Assembly: GCF_018860505.1 (NCBI RefSeq)
Contig: NZ_JAHKPU010000019.1
Span: 248,001-312,000 of the forward strand
Source of the DNA: Pacificibacter marinus
GTDB lineage: Bacteria > Pseudomonadota > Alphaproteobacteria > Rhodobacterales > Rhodobacteraceae
DNA: 64,000 nt
Direction: 5' to 3'
Part shown: one piece after another, positions 7,840-17,612 of the stretch
Position numbering within the stretch: the first letter of the stretch is position 1
How the letters are laid out: every line of letters begins with the position of its first letter
Program-made: the position numbers and the translations under genes
The notes under the pieces: generated by a model
What the model was told of the DNA's origin: nothing
Seen by the model: only the letters and a program-made list of their open reading frames with translations
Database searches by the model: none

Positions 7840-9453
7840 ATGAACGACGATTTCGCCACACTGAACAACACGCAAGGGTCTGATGATCCAGGCTATACAG
7901 ATATGCCCGAAACTGTTGATGCTTTGCCGGCAGCACTCGAGACCAGCGCGTCTGAAACAGGCACGGCTGTGGCGGCGCAATCCGGTGCGGTGATCTCTTC
8001 TTACGACGACGCACAACCGCATAACACAGAGGCCGAACAGCAATTGCTGGGCGCGCTTTTGACCAACAATGATGTCTATGACAAAATTGCATCCGTCATT
8101 CAGCCTGAGCATTTCTACGACCCTGTGCACCGCGATATTTTCGAGAAAGCCGCCGAACGCATCGCGAAAAACATGTTGGCCTCACCTGTGACGCTCAAAG
8201 CTTACATGGAAGACCACAAAGGTCTGCAAGAACTCGGTGGGCCAGCCTATCTAGCGCGTTTGGCCGCTTCCGCGATTTCGACTTATGCCGTGCGTGACTA
8301 TGCGCAATTGATCTATGATCTGTTCATTCGCCGCCAGTTGATCGAACTTGGCAACGAGATCGCAGGCTCTGCGGCCAGCGGGTTGGAAAGCCGCGAACCG
8401 ACTGAGCAAATCGTCTCAGCCGAACAAAAGCTGTATTCCTTGTCCGAACAGGGCAAAGTGGATTCTGGATTTAAATCCTTCCTATCGGCCGTGACCCAAG
8501 CGGTTTTGAACGCCAACGCAGCTTATGAGCGCGGGGGCGGCATGGCGGGGATTTCGTCAGGTCTGGTGGATCTCGATAAAAAGATGGGCGGCTTGCACAA
8601 ATCCGACCTTATCATTCTGGCGGGGCGTCCTTCGATGGGCAAAACCTCACTGGCAACCAACATCGCGTATAACGTGGCCAAAGCCTATAAAAAGGGCATC
8701 ATGCCCGATGGCAAAGAGGGCGCGATTGAAGGCGGCGTTGTTGGGTTTTACTCGCTAGAGATGAGCGCGGAACAGTTGGCGGCACGTATTTTGGCCGAAG
8801 CCGCCGAGATTTCGTCGCATAAAATTCGCCAAGGGGACATGGAAGAGGACGAGTTTCGCCGCCTGATCGAGGCCGCGAAAACCCTTGAGACCTGTCCCTT
8901 GTATATCGATGACACCCCAGCTTTGCCGATTTCGCAATTGGCAGCCCGCGCACGACGTTTGAAACGCACCCATGGTTTGGATGTGTTGATCGTCGACTAT
9001 TTGCAACTGGTACGCGGCACGCCCAGCACCCAAGGCAACCGCGTACAAGAGATCGGCGAGATTTCGATGGGCCTGAAAGCAATCGCCAAGGAACTTAATA
9101 TTCCAGTGATTGCGCTGTCTCAGTTGTCGCGGACCGTGGAAAGCCGAGACGACAAACGCCCACAACTGTCGGATTTGCGCGAATCTGGATCGATCGAGCA
9201 AGACGCCGACGTGGTGATGTTTGTGTACCGCGGCGAATATTACAAAGAGCGCGAGAAACCGGACGACCACAACCACGAAGCCATCGCAGCATGGCAAGAG
9301 GAAATGGAACGCCTGCACGCCAAGGCCGAAGTGATCTTGGGCAAGCAACGTCACGGCCCCATCGGTACGGTGACCCTATCGTTTACCGCCGAATTCACCC
9401 GCTTTGGCAATCTGGCCTATGAGCATCATCTGCCTGGCGCAGAAGAGTACTAA
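7840..9453 (+). CDS. dnaB: Replicative DNA helicase DnaB
   Basis: Hexameric 5'-3' helicase of the replication fork. 537 aa; about 60 residues of acidic N-terminal extension precede the normal DnaB N-terminal domain (PHNTEAEQQLLGALL, from residue 60). Walker A is AGRPSMGKTS with Lys268, Walker B is LDVLIVDYLQLV, followed by RESGSIEQDADVVMF. A loop after Walker A (YKKGIMPDGKEGAIEGG) is longer than in E. coli, which I have seen in alphaproteobacterial DnaB. No intein. The ATG has AGGAAG upstream. Confidence 0.97.
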   Translation: MNDDFATLNNTQGSDDPGYTDMPETVDALPAALETSASETGTAVAAQSGAVISSYDDAQPHNTEAEQQLLGALLTNNDVYDKIASVIQPEHFYDPVHRDIFEKAAERIAKNMLASPVTLKAYMEDHKGLQELGGPAYLARLAASAISTYAVRDYAQLIYDLFIRRQLIELGNEIAGSAASGLESREPTEQIVSAEQKLYSLSEQGKVDSGFKSFLSAVTQAVLNANAAYERGGGMAGISSGLVDLDKKMGGLHKSDLIILAGRPSMGKTSLATNIAYNVAKAYKKGIMPDGKEGAIEGGVVGFYSLEMSAEQLAARILAEAAEISSHKIRQGDMEEDEFRRLIEAAKTLETCPLYIDDTPALPISQLAARARRLKRTHGLDVLIVDYLQLVRGTPSTQGNRVQEIGEISMGLKAIAKELNIPVIALSQLSRTVESRDDKRPQLSDLRESGSIEQDADVVMFVYRGEYYKEREKPDDHNHEAIAAWQEEMERLHAKAEVILGKQRHGPIGTVTLSFTAEFTRFGNLAYEHHLPGAEEY

Positions 9454-9531
9454 GTTAATCTTGTTTAAGGAGCATTGAACAGCGGCGGTTTTGGGCTTGC
9501 GCCCCGCGCCCCAGCTGGTCAAAACACGTTT

Positions 9532-10572
9532 ATGGGCACGTCTACATTACATATCGATCTTGGCGCCTTGGCACGCAATTGGCGCGCATTGGACGCAAAA
9601 TCCGCAAACACCGTTGAAACCGCAGCTGTTGTCAAAGCTGACGGCTATGGCATAGGCGCGGGCAAAGCGGCTCGCGCATTGGCCAAAGCAGGCGCGAAGA
9701 CGTTTTTTGTCGCCGCCGCCGAAGAGGGCGTGATCCTGCGCGAGGCCTTAGGGCCGAGCCCGCGTATTTGCGTCTTTGGCGGGCATATGTCTGGCGACAC
9801 AGATATGATTTTGGACATGCAACTGACGCCGATGCTCAATTCTCTGGATCAAATCACCCGCCATTTCGAAGCGCTGCCTGATCACCCCTTTGGCGTGCAG
9901 CTGGACACAGGCATGAATCGTTTGGGCCTTGAAGCCAATGAATGGGACGCCGTACGCGATCTGGTAATGACAGCAAAACCGATGTTGATCATGTCGCATC
10001 TGGCCTGTGCAGATGAGCCGGATCATCCGATGAACGCGCAGCAATTGGCAGAATTTCACAAGATGACCGATGGCCTGAATGCCCCGCGTGCGCTCTCGGC
10101 CACGGGTGGTATTTTGCTTGGACCTGAGTATCATTTCGACCTGACGCGTCCGGGCATTGGCCTTTATGGCGGTTTGCCGTTTGAAGACAGTGAACCTGTG
10201 GTACGAGTGGAATGTCCGATCATCCAAATCCGCGATGTGGCCGTTGGCGAAACCGTGGGCTATAGCAATGCATGGACCGCCGACCTGCCATCACGCGTGG
10301 CGACAGTATCCGCGGGTTATGCAGACGGGATCACCCGTCATATTTCAGGCAAATCCGTGCTGTTTGATGGCGATACCCCCTGCCCGCTTTTGGGGCGCGT
10401 GTCGATGGATTTGATCACGGTCGATGTCACCCATTTGGACCATACACCACGGTCGCTTGATCTATTGTGCGCCCATCAAACGGTAGATGATTTGGCCGAC
10501 ATTGGCGGGACGATTGGCTATGAAGTGCTGACCTCTTTGGGGCGGCGGTATAACAGGCGGTATCGCGGATGA
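9532..10572 (+). CDS. alr: Alanine racemase
   Basis: PLP enzyme making D-alanine for peptidoglycan. 346 aa from the ATG at 9532. The PLP lysine is Lys35 in [13 protein letters not shown]; other family motifs are [21 protein letters not shown] and [12 protein letters not shown]. The start is uncertain. A strong AAGGAG sits at 9466-9471, close to an in-frame TTG at 9475 that would add 19 residues unlike the family. The ATG matches the usual N-terminus ([13 protein letters not shown]). The stop overlaps the mlaE start by 4 bp (ATGA). Confidence 0.95.
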   Translation: MGTSTLHIDLGALARNWRALDAKSANTVETAAVVKADGYGIGAGKAARALAKAGAKTFFVAAAEEGVILREALGPSPRICVFGGHMSGDTDMILDMQLTPMLNSLDQITRHFEALPDHPFGVQLDTGMNRLGLEANEWDAVRDLVMTAKPMLIMSHLACADEPDHPMNAQQLAEFHKMTDGLNAPRALSATGGILLGPEYHFDLTRPGIGLYGGLPFEDSEPVVRVECPIIQIRDVAVGETVGYSNAWTADLPSRVATVSAGYADGITRHISGKSVLFDGDTPCPLLGRVSMDLITVDVTHLDHTPRSLDLLCAHQTVDDLADIGGTIGYEVLTSLGRRYNRRYRG

Positions 10573-11360
10573 ACTTTGGCGTGATCACACGGCCACTAGC
10601 TGTCCTTGGGCACGCAAGCCTTGGGGCTTTGGCCGGACTTGGGCGACTGGTGATTTTTGCGCTGGCCACTGTGCGCCATATGCTGACGCCGCCGTTTTAT
10701 TCACGTGAATTTATATCGGCGCTATTGAACGTCGGTTATTTGTCATTGCCTGTTGTCGGGCTGACGGCGTTTTTCACTGGCGGCGCTTTGGCCTTGCAGA
10801 TCTATTCTGGCGGAGCGCGTTTTTCAGCCGAAGCCGTGGTGCCGCAGATCGTGGCCATCGGCATGGTGCGCGAACTTGGGCCTGTTTTGGTCGGTTTGAT
10901 GATCGCGGCACGGGTGACCGCATCGGTGGCGGCAGAAATCGCCACGATGAAAGTGACCGAACAGATCGACGCATTGGTCACGCTGTCGACACATCCGATG
11001 AAATATCTCACAGTGCCACGGGTTTTAGCGGGGCTTTTGACGGTGCCCCTTTTGGTTGGCATTGGCGATATAATTGGCATTTACGGTGGCTGGCTGGTCT
11101 CGACGCAATCGCTTGGCTTCAATCCAGCAAGCTATATGCAAAACACGGTCAACTTTTTGCAGCCGATTGATGTGCTATCCTCACTGGCCAAAGGGGCTGT
11201 CTTTGGCTTTATCGCCACACTCATGGGATGCTATTACGGCATGCAATCAGGGCGCGGCGCCCAAGGGGTTGGCGCTGCGACCAAGTCGTCGGTTGTGGCG
11301 GCTGCGATCCTTATTTTAGCGGCAAACTTCCTTCTGACACAGGCGTTTTTCTCGGTATGA
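10569..11360 (+). CDS. mlaE: MlaE-family ABC transporter permease
   Basis: Inner-membrane permease of the MlaE/YrbE family, which moves phospholipids or other hydrophobic molecules between membranes. 263 aa with about five or six hydrophobic segments. Family signatures are [13 protein letters not shown], the central [20 protein letters not shown] and the EQIDALVTL coupling loop. It overlaps alr upstream and the ATPase gene downstream, by 4 bp each, so the three are translationally coupled. No MlaD or MlaC partner lies next to it. Confidence 0.92.
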   Translation: MNFGVITRPLAVLGHASLGALAGLGRLVIFALATVRHMLTPPFYSREFISALLNVGYLSLPVVGLTAFFTGGALALQIYSGGARFSAEAVVPQIVAIGMVRELGPVLVGLMIAARVTASVAAEIATMKVTEQIDALVTLSTHPMKYLTVPRVLAGLLTVPLLVGIGDIIGIYGGWLVSTQSLGFNPASYMQNTVNFLQPIDVLSSLAKGAVFGFIATLMGCYYGMQSGRGAQGVGAATKSSVVAAAILILAANFLLTQAFFSV

Positions 11361-12106
11361 TAGAGCTTTCAAACGTCCATAAATCCTTTGGATCGAAACA
11401 AATTCTGCGCGGCGTTGACCTGAATGTTGCCCGCGGTGAAAGCCTTGTGATCATTGGCGGTTCTGGCACGGGGAAATCTGTGACCCTCAAATGTGTTTTG
11501 GGGCTGATTATGCCCGATCAAGGTGTGATCAAGGTCGACGGCGAAGACGTGACGCAAACAGGGGATCGCGACGCCTTTTTGGCCAAATTTGGCATGTTAT
11601 TCCAAGGCGGCGCGCTGTTTGATTCGATTCCTGTGTGGCAAAATGTGGCTTTTCGGCTGTTGCGCGGTGCGCTCAAACGTCCGCGAGCTGAGGCCCGCGA
11701 GATCGCTATTGAAAAGCTGCGCCGCGTGGGACTGTCCCCTGATGTGGCGGATCAACTGCCCGCAGAACTGTCGGGTGGTATGCAAAAACGTGTGGGGCTG
11801 GCCCGCGCGATTGCTGCCGACCCCGAGATCATTTTCTTTGATGAGCCGACCACGGGTCTTGATCCGATTATGGCGGGCGTTATCAATGATTTGATCCGCG
11901 AAATCGTTGTTGAAATGGGCGCGACAGCCATGACGATCACCCATGACATGACTTCAGTACGAGCCATTTCGGACACTGTGGCGATGCTGCACGGTGGTAA
12001 GATTCGCTGGAGCGGCCCCGTGGCCGAGATGGATTCGGGTGAAGACCCCTATTTGCAGCAATTCATCACCGGATCAGCAGATGGCCCAATCGCAACTCTG
12101 CGGTAA
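11357..12106 (+). CDS. mlaF: MlaF-family ABC transporter ATPase
   Basis: ATP-binding subunit for the upstream MlaE permease, 249 aa. Walker A GGSGTGKSVTLK, signature LSGGMQKRVGLARA, Walker B IIFFDEPTTGLDP, H-loop TITHDM. The signature GGMQKR is characteristic of the MlaF branch. The ATG at 11357 overlaps the mlaE stop (ATGA). A longer in-frame start inside mlaE is rejected because it would add 43 unrelated residues. Confidence 0.94.
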   Translation: MIELSNVHKSFGSKQILRGVDLNVARGESLVIIGGSGTGKSVTLKCVLGLIMPDQGVIKVDGEDVTQTGDRDAFLAKFGMLFQGGALFDSIPVWQNVAFRLLRGALKRPRAEAREIAIEKLRRVGLSPDVADQLPAELSGGMQKRVGLARAIAADPEIIFFDEPTTGLDPIMAGVINDLIREIVVEMGATAMTITHDMTSVRAISDTVAMLHGGKIRWSGPVAEMDSGEDPYLQQFITGSADGPIATLR

Positions 12107-12267
12107 TCTGGCAACGTAACATTCAAGACCGTTTGCAACTTAGGCATTAAGGTTACCAAAGGGTCAACTTTGTTTCCAGTGGGGACACAATCCCCTGATT
12201 TCCCCATAAAACATTGATTTTTTATCATTATATTGCTTCATTCGTGGGCAACGAACGTGGGGTAACG

Positions 12268-13134
12268 ATGATGACACAAGACCAATCAGCACCAGCTTGG
12301 ACAGCTGGGCGCAATTTGCGCAACATTGTCCAGCTTGCAACTCAGGGCCTACTGATCGCCCTTGCTTTGACAGCAGCCATTGCAACTGTTTTGTCAATTC
12401 TAGGGGTACTCCCGTGGCTGTCATTGAATCTGATTTCCACATCTGGCGAGAGCCTGCATGTCGGCGTTTGGGTGCAATCTTTGGGCACCGCGTTGTTGAT
12501 CGGACTTTGCGCTTTTTTACCCGGCGTGCATCACATCCAACGCTTGGAACGGTCGCACCGTGATTTCAAACTATCGATGGATGATGTGGCCAGAGCTTAC
12601 CAGATTTCGCACACTGAAGATCGCAGTGGCGTGTTTGCGCTTTCCTCTGAATTTGAAGACATGCGCGATCGTTTGGACAGAATGCGCAGGCACCCTGATT
12701 TGGGCCATCTGGAGCCTGAAATTTTGGAATTGGCCGCACAGATGTCGCATATGACCCGCGATTTGGCCTTGGTTTATTCAGAACCCAAAGTTGCACGCGC
12801 CAAAGAATTCTTGCGCCATCGCCAAGAGGAGCTGGACAGATTCAACGAGAACCTCAGCCTTGCTTTGACTGTAACACAAGACTTGCAGCGCTGGCAAAAT
12901 GACGTTGAGGCCTCAGAATTGGAAGCCAACCGCCAGATGGATCGGCTTGAGAAAGACCTCAAAGAAATCTTGCCACAGCTTGGCTATGAGATGGACGAAG
13001 ACCGCCTTGATGACAGCGATCTGGTTGAGGCCAAAGTGGATGATGGCAAAGTCGTGCCTTTGTCATCGGGCAGCGCCGCAAAAACCCTCACTGACGCGGA
13101 TATACAAGGCAACGGATTTGAGCGACCAAATTAA
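12268..13134 (+). CDS. Membrane-anchored coiled-coil protein of unknown function
   Basis: 288 aa from the ATG at 12268. Two hydrophobic segments (about residues 25-50, LLIALALTAAIATVLSILG, and 75-95, SLGTALLIGLCAFLPGV) are followed by a long charged helical region (about residues 100-235) rich in EL, RL and DR heptads, and an acidic tail. Proteins of this shape in this gene position are often labelled DNA repair protein in Rhodobacteraceae, but I see no nuclease, helicase or DNA-binding motif to justify that. The ribosome-binding site is weak (GTGGGG). It sits in a conserved string between mlaF and a PqiA-domain gene. Confidence 0.8.
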   Translation: MMTQDQSAPAWTAGRNLRNIVQLATQGLLIALALTAAIATVLSILGVLPWLSLNLISTSGESLHVGVWVQSLGTALLIGLCAFLPGVHHIQRLERSHRDFKLSMDDVARAYQISHTEDRSGVFALSSEFEDMRDRLDRMRRHPDLGHLEPEILELAAQMSHMTRDLALVYSEPKVARAKEFLRHRQEELDRFNENLSLALTVTQDLQRWQNDVEASELEANRQMDRLEKDLKEILPQLGYEMDEDRLDDSDLVEAKVDDGKVVPLSSGSAAKTLTDADIQGNGFERPN

Positions 13135-13175
13135 GCGCGCTTGACAGTTGCACGCGGCATCGCCACCTCTAGACC

Positions 13176-13619
13176 ATGACTGTGCCCCGCATTTTGAACC
13201 TCTTACTGTTGATTTTATTCCCCATCGCTTGGGCGGCCCCTTTGCTGCGCGCGGGCCTTTTGCCGATCTTTGGCATGACAGAAATTTCGGTTCTGTCGGG
13301 CGTGCAAAGCCTGTGGGACACCGACATCTTTTTGGCCCTCATTGTCGTGGTCTTGGCCCTGATCGCCCCCATCGCCAAGGTGATCGCACTTGAAGGGCTA
13401 CTCGGTGGCTGGCTGCCCGCCCGCGTGAAGCCCTATCTGTTTCATCTGGCGCGTTTGGCCATGGCAGATGTGTTTCTAATCGCGATCTATATCACCGTCA
13501 TAAAAGGTCTGGGCATCGGGCGCGTGGATGTCGTCTGGGGATTATATCTGTTCACGGGCTGCGTTTTGGCATCTTTGGGCTTGAGTATTTTTGCCCAAAA
13601 ACAAAACAAAGCCGCTTGA
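13176..13619 (+). CDS. Paraquat-inducible protein A (single-domain PqiA family)
   Basis: 147-aa inner-membrane protein with four predicted membrane segments, equal to one PqiA repeat. Motifs: LSGVQSLWDTDIFLALIVV, then APIAKVIAL and ARLAMADVFLIAIYITVIK. PqiA proteins partner MCE-domain proteins in lipid traffic between membranes. None is encoded next to it, but the MlaE/MlaF pair lies two genes upstream. Confidence 0.85.
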   Translation: MTVPRILNLLLLILFPIAWAAPLLRAGLLPIFGMTEISVLSGVQSLWDTDIFLALIVVVLALIAPIAKVIALEGLLGGWLPARVKPYLFHLARLAMADVFLIAIYITVIKGLGIGRVDVVWGLYLFTGCVLASLGLSIFAQKQNKAA

Positions 13620-13702
13620 TCGCGGACGCAGATTAACGCTACAACGGACAAAAGAGAACATAGCACGAACATACCGTGCGATTGACCCGAGCGGAGCACC
13701 AC

Positions 13703-15073
13703 ATGGCCAAAGCCCAAACCAATTTCACCTGTAGTGCCTGTGCGGCTGTGTACACCAAATGGTCGGGACGCTGCGACAGTTGTGGCGATTGGAACACGAT
13801 TGTCGAAGAAAAGCCCCTGTCCAAATCGGGTCCGTCCAAGAAAACACTCGGCGGCATGCGCGGCAAGACAGTGCCGTTGAGCGATCTGTCCACCAAAGAA
13901 GCCCCGCCCCCCCGCACAGAATGCGGTTTGGGCGAATTGGACCGCGTCTTGGGCGGCGGGCTTGTGCCAGCTTCAGCGATTTTGGTGGGCGGTGATCCCG
14001 GCATTGGAAAATCCACCTTGATGCTGCAAGCGGCTGCAAAATTCGCACAAGCGGGACTGAAGACGATCTATGTCTCAGGCGAGGAATCTTCGGCCCAAGT
14101 GCGGATGCGCGCCCAAAGGCTTGGCCTTGGCGATGCCCCCGTGAAACTGGCCGCTGAAACCAATCTGCGCGATATTTTGACCACATTGGAAACCGAAGAA
14201 CCCGATCTGGTGGTCATCGATTCCATTCAAACCATGTGGGCGGACAACGTCGAAAGCGCGCCGGGATCTGTCAGCCAAGTGCGCGCGGCGGCGCATGAAA
14301 TCGTTACTTTCGCGAAATCGCGCAACGTGGCGGTGATCATCGTCGGTCATGTCACCAAAGACGGGCAGCTTGCTGGCCCGCGCGTGGTTGAACATATGGT
14401 CGATACGGTGTTGTACTTTGAAGGCGAGCGCGGCCACCATTTTCGCCTGCTGCGCGCTGTAAAAAACCGCTTTGGGCCAGCACAAGAAATCGGCGTGTTT
14501 GAAATGACCGGTGACGGCCTGTGCGAAGTGACAAATCCATCAGCGCTGTTTTTATCAGAACGCGATAAACCCACGGCGGGGTCTGTGGTTTTCGCTGGCA
14601 TCGAAGGCACGCGGCCTGTTTTGGTGGAATTTCAAGCGCTGGTGGCTCCATCGCCAAATGCCCAAGCGCGGCGCACTGTTGTGGGCTGGGACGGTGGGCG
14701 GTTGTCGATGATCTTGGCCGTCCTCGAATCACGCTGCGGCATCCCATTTGCGGGGCTTGATGTGTACCTGAATGTCGCGGGCGGCATGAAAGTATCAGAA
14801 CCTGCCGCAGATTTAGCCGTGGCTGCCGCTTTATTGTCCGCGCGCGAAGATACAGCGATTCCCAAAGACTGTGTGGTTTTCGGGGAACTTTCGCTGTCCG
14901 GAGGGCTGCGTCCCGTCAATCAGACAGAAAACAGGTTGAAAGAAGCGCAAAAACTTGGTTTTTCATCTGCAATCGCACCATCCCGTTCGAAAGCAGGGGA
15001 TGGAACAGGCATGCAGATTCGTTATATGGACGATCTTGTCGGCTTTGTTGGCGACGTTTTTGGTGCGGGCTAA
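13703..15073 (+). CDS. radA: DNA repair protein RadA
   Basis: RecA-like branch-migration ATPase in recombinational repair, 456 aa. An N-terminal zinc finger (Cys10, Cys13, Cys24, Cys27), Walker A GGDPGIGKST (Lys103), the RadA-specific KNRFG motif in RAVKNRFGPAQEIG, and a C-terminal Lon-protease-like domain (ECGIPFAGLDVYLN style, here SRCGIPFAGLDVYLN). The ATG at 13703 has GGAG seven bases upstream and gives the family start MAKAQTNFTCSAC. Confidence 0.96.
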   Translation: MAKAQTNFTCSACAAVYTKWSGRCDSCGDWNTIVEEKPLSKSGPSKKTLGGMRGKTVPLSDLSTKEAPPPRTECGLGELDRVLGGGLVPASAILVGGDPGIGKSTLMLQAAAKFAQAGLKTIYVSGEESSAQVRMRAQRLGLGDAPVKLAAETNLRDILTTLETEEPDLVVIDSIQTMWADNVESAPGSVSQVRAAAHEIVTFAKSRNVAVIIVGHVTKDGQLAGPRVVEHMVDTVLYFEGERGHHFRLLRAVKNRFGPAQEIGVFEMTGDGLCEVTNPSALFLSERDKPTAGSVVFAGIEGTRPVLVEFQALVAPSPNAQARRTVVGWDGGRLSMILAVLESRCGIPFAGLDVYLNVAGGMKVSEPAADLAVAAALLSAREDTAIPKDCVVFGELSLSGGLRPVNQTENRLKEAQKLGFSSAIAPSRSKAGDGTGMQIRYMDDLVGFVGDVFGAG

Positions 15074-15160
15074 TAGCCTGCATTTTGGTGCGCGCTAAAT
15101 CAGCACGTGAGAGATCAACGGGTGATGTACACACCCGACATATAGAAAGGCAAAGCATCC

Positions 15161-15715
15161 ATGGAAGGCTTTACCATCGTCGACGCAATCGTGGCCCTCG
15201 TGATCATTGTATCCGCGCTCTTGGCCTATTCACGCGGTTTTGTCCGTGAAGGCATGGCCATCGCAGGTTGGATCGTCGCCGCAATTTTGGGCTATATCTT
15301 TGCCCCACAGGCCATGCCATTGGTCAGAGAAATTCCCGTCTTGGGCGCTTATATCGTCGACAGCTGTGAATTGGGTGTCATCGGCGGTTTTTTTGCCGTC
15401 TTCGCACTGGCCTTGATCGTCGTATCCGTATTTACCCCGCTATTGTCCTCAGCCGTGCAGCGCTCGGCACTTGGCGGCATAGATCAGGGGCTGGGATTTT
15501 TCTTTGGCGTTATTCGCGGCATTCTTTTGGTGGCCATCGCATTGGTGATCGTGGATCGTGTGTCCACGGGGGATCGCATTGCGGTTTTGGAAGATTCGCG
15601 CACTGTTAAAGTGTTTGACCGCTCACAATCCCGCATTGACGAAAGCATCCCCGCGGATGCACCAGGCTGGATCACCCAGCGCTATGAAGGCCTGGTCGGC
15701 ATCTGCACAGAATAA
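15161..15715 (+). CDS. cvpA: CvpA family membrane protein
   Basis: 184-aa inner-membrane protein with four hydrophobic segments (IVDAIVALVIIVSALLAYSRG first). The family is linked to colicin V production and envelope stress tolerance; its biochemical role is not settled. It precedes purF, as in many proteobacteria. AAAGG lies nine bases before the ATG. The hydrophilic tail ends in APGWITQRYEGLVGIC. Confidence 0.93.
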   Translation: MEGFTIVDAIVALVIIVSALLAYSRGFVREGMAIAGWIVAAILGYIFAPQAMPLVREIPVLGAYIVDSCELGVIGGFFAVFALALIVVSVFTPLLSSAVQRSALGGIDQGLGFFFGVIRGILLVAIALVIVDRVSTGDRIAVLEDSRTVKVFDRSQSRIDESIPADAPGWITQRYEGLVGICTE

Positions 15716-15766
15716 ACTGTGAGGTCGCGATCTGCTGGGGACTGGGATCTGCTGGCAAACCATGGT

Positions 15767-15798
15767 GACGGCTCTTGTTCGAAAGGGCCGTCCTTCTT
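15767..15798 (+). terminator. Probable terminator after cvpA
   Basis: The arms GACGGCTCTT and AAGGGCCGTC (one wobble) are followed by CTTCTTC. The tract is only moderately T-rich, so termination may be partial, allowing some read-through into purF. Confidence 0.55.
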
Positions 15799-15802
15799 CA
15801 GT

Positions 15803-15837
15803 TGAAACGGGCCGATTGAAACTCTGGGCCTGTTTCA
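15803..15837. repeat. Second strong hairpin between cvpA and purF
   Basis: Eleven pairs: TGAAACGGGCC with GGCCTGTTTCA (one wobble), loop of 13 bases, just downstream of the cvpA terminator. No T-run follows on either strand, so it is not a normal terminator. It may stabilise the cvpA message or act as a regulatory leader structure for purF. Confidence 0.45.
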
Positions 15838-16013
15838 AAACCCCTCCATAAGGCCGCCGCTATGTCCCGCAGATGCGGCCCGAAAGAAACCCGTTTTTGT
15901 GGCTTTTACTATAAGCACAAAGCCCGCCTAACTATAACCTTGACCAACCGATCAAAATCTTTTTGTGATCCTTTCGTGACATGGCTGTCGTAAGCGACTA
16001 AACGAAAGGCGAA

Positions 16014-17513
16014 ATGCAGCCCTTGGATTCGGAGCCTGATGCCATGCGCCAGATGCCCCCTGCTCACCCGTTTGACGACGATAAACTTAAAGAAGAATGC
16101 GGCGTCTTTGGCGTTGTTGGCGTTGCAGATGCAGCCAACTTTATCGCACTCGGATTACACGCGCTTCAGCACCGCGGCCAAGAAGCGGGCGGGATCGTCA
16201 CACACGATGCAGATGCCGGCTTTCAATCGGCACGTCGCTTCGGATACGTCCGCGATACGTTCACCAGCCAGAAAGTTATGGAAACGCTGCCCGGCCCTAT
16301 CGGGATCGGCCATGTGCGCTATTCCACCGCTGGTTCAAAAGGCTCCACCGCGATCCGCGATGTGCAGCCTTTCTTCGGCGAATTCTCTATGGGCGGCGCT
16401 GCGATTGCCCACAACGGCAACATCACCAACGCCGATGCGCTTAAACGCGAATTGATCGACCGTGGGTCTATTTTTCAATCGTCCTCAGATTCAGAATGTA
16501 TCATTCACTTGATGGCGCGATCTTTGCAGCGCAACATTCCGGAAAGAATGAAAGATGCCCTGCGCCGAGTAGAGGGCGCTTTTTCTGTGGTCGCCATGAC
16601 CCGCACCAAACTGATCGGTGTGCGTGATCCACGCGGAGTACGTCCGTTGGTTTTGGGCAAACTTGGCGATGGTGGCTATGCCTTGTCGTCTGAAACCTGT
16701 GCGCTGGATATCATCGGTGCAGAGTTCGTGCGCGAAATTGAACCCGGCGAAATGGTTGTCATCTCGCAAGGCAAAGTGGAAAGCTTTCACCCGTTCGAAC
16801 GCACAGACTCGCGCTTTTGCATTTTCGAACACGTTTACTTCTCACGCCCAGACAGTATTTTGGAAGGCCGCTCAGTCTATGAGACGCGCCGCCAAATCGG
16901 TGTTGAACTGGCCCGCGAAGCACCCGTTGAAGCCGATCTCGTTTGCCCTGTGCCAGATTCAGGTACGCCGGCGGCGATTGGTTTTGCGCATGAAAGTGGC
17001 ATTCCCTACGGCATGGGCATCATCCGCAACCAGTATATGGGTCGCACGTTTATCGAGCCCTCAGAGCAGATCCGCAACATGGGTGTGCGCCTGAAACTCA
17101 ACGTGAACCGCGCGCTGATCAAAGGCAAACGCATCATTTTGGTCGATGATTCCGTTGTACGTGGCACCACATCGCAAAAAATCAAAGACATGTTGCTGGA
17201 TGCAGGGGCTGCCGAAGTGCATTTCCGCATCGCGTCCCCGCCTACGATGTGGCCCTGTTTCTACGGTGTGGACACACCCGACCGTGATAAACTTTTGGCC
17301 GCCAACATGACCGTGGACGAAATGTGTAAGCATTTGGACGTGGACAGCTTGCAATTTATCTCAATCGATGGGCTGTACCGTGCCGCTGGCGTGGCCTCAG
17401 GTCGCGACGCCGCCGCACCACGTTACTGTGATGCCTGTTTCACCGGCGACTACCCTGTGAAACCGACAGACATGATTTCCAAAGGTTTCGAGTTGAAAAC
17501 AGCCGCTGAATGA
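16014..17513 (+). CDS. purF: Amidophosphoribosyltransferase PurF
   Basis: First committed step of purine synthesis, glutamine plus PRPP to phosphoribosylamine. 499 aa. The glutaminase nucleophile is Cys29 in KEECGVFGVVG; the 28 residues before it would be a removed propeptide. The PRPP loop is RIILVDDSVVRGTTS. Start chosen at the ATG with GAAAGG upstream; in-frame ATGs at codons 11 and 14 are possible and would give the same mature enzyme. Closed by a strong terminator. Confidence 0.97.
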   Translation: MQPLDSEPDAMRQMPPAHPFDDDKLKEECGVFGVVGVADAANFIALGLHALQHRGQEAGGIVTHDADAGFQSARRFGYVRDTFTSQKVMETLPGPIGIGHVRYSTAGSKGSTAIRDVQPFFGEFSMGGAAIAHNGNITNADALKRELIDRGSIFQSSSDSECIIHLMARSLQRNIPERMKDALRRVEGAFSVVAMTRTKLIGVRDPRGVRPLVLGKLGDGGYALSSETCALDIIGAEFVREIEPGEMVVISQGKVESFHPFERTDSRFCIFEHVYFSRPDSILEGRSVYETRRQIGVELAREAPVEADLVCPVPDSGTPAAIGFAHESGIPYGMGIIRNQYMGRTFIEPSEQIRNMGVRLKLNVNRALIKGKRIILVDDSVVRGTTSQKIKDMLLDAGAAEVHFRIASPPTMWPCFYGVDTPDRDKLLAANMTVDEMCKHLDVDSLQFISIDGLYRAAGVASGRDAAAPRYCDACFTGDYPVKPTDMISKGFELKTAAE

Positions 17514-17534
17514 GCGCTGACAGACAAAACCTAT

Positions 17535-17574
17535 AAAGCCGCCGCGCCATTGATTTGGCGCGGCGGTTTCTTTA
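17535..17574 (+). terminator. Strong terminator after purF
   Basis: Near-perfect stem AAGCCGCCGCGCCA with TGGCGCGGCGGTTT and a five-base loop, followed by CTTTAT. It ends the cvpA-purF region. Confidence 0.85.
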
Positions 17575-17612
17575 TGAAACGCATTTATACCCCTATTTTT
17601 TAAGGCCTCTTC

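Noticed and set aside
12268-13134. Labelling the coiled-coil membrane protein a DNA repair protein because radA is near.
   Set aside because: Two membrane helices and a coiled coil with no nucleic-acid motif do not support it.
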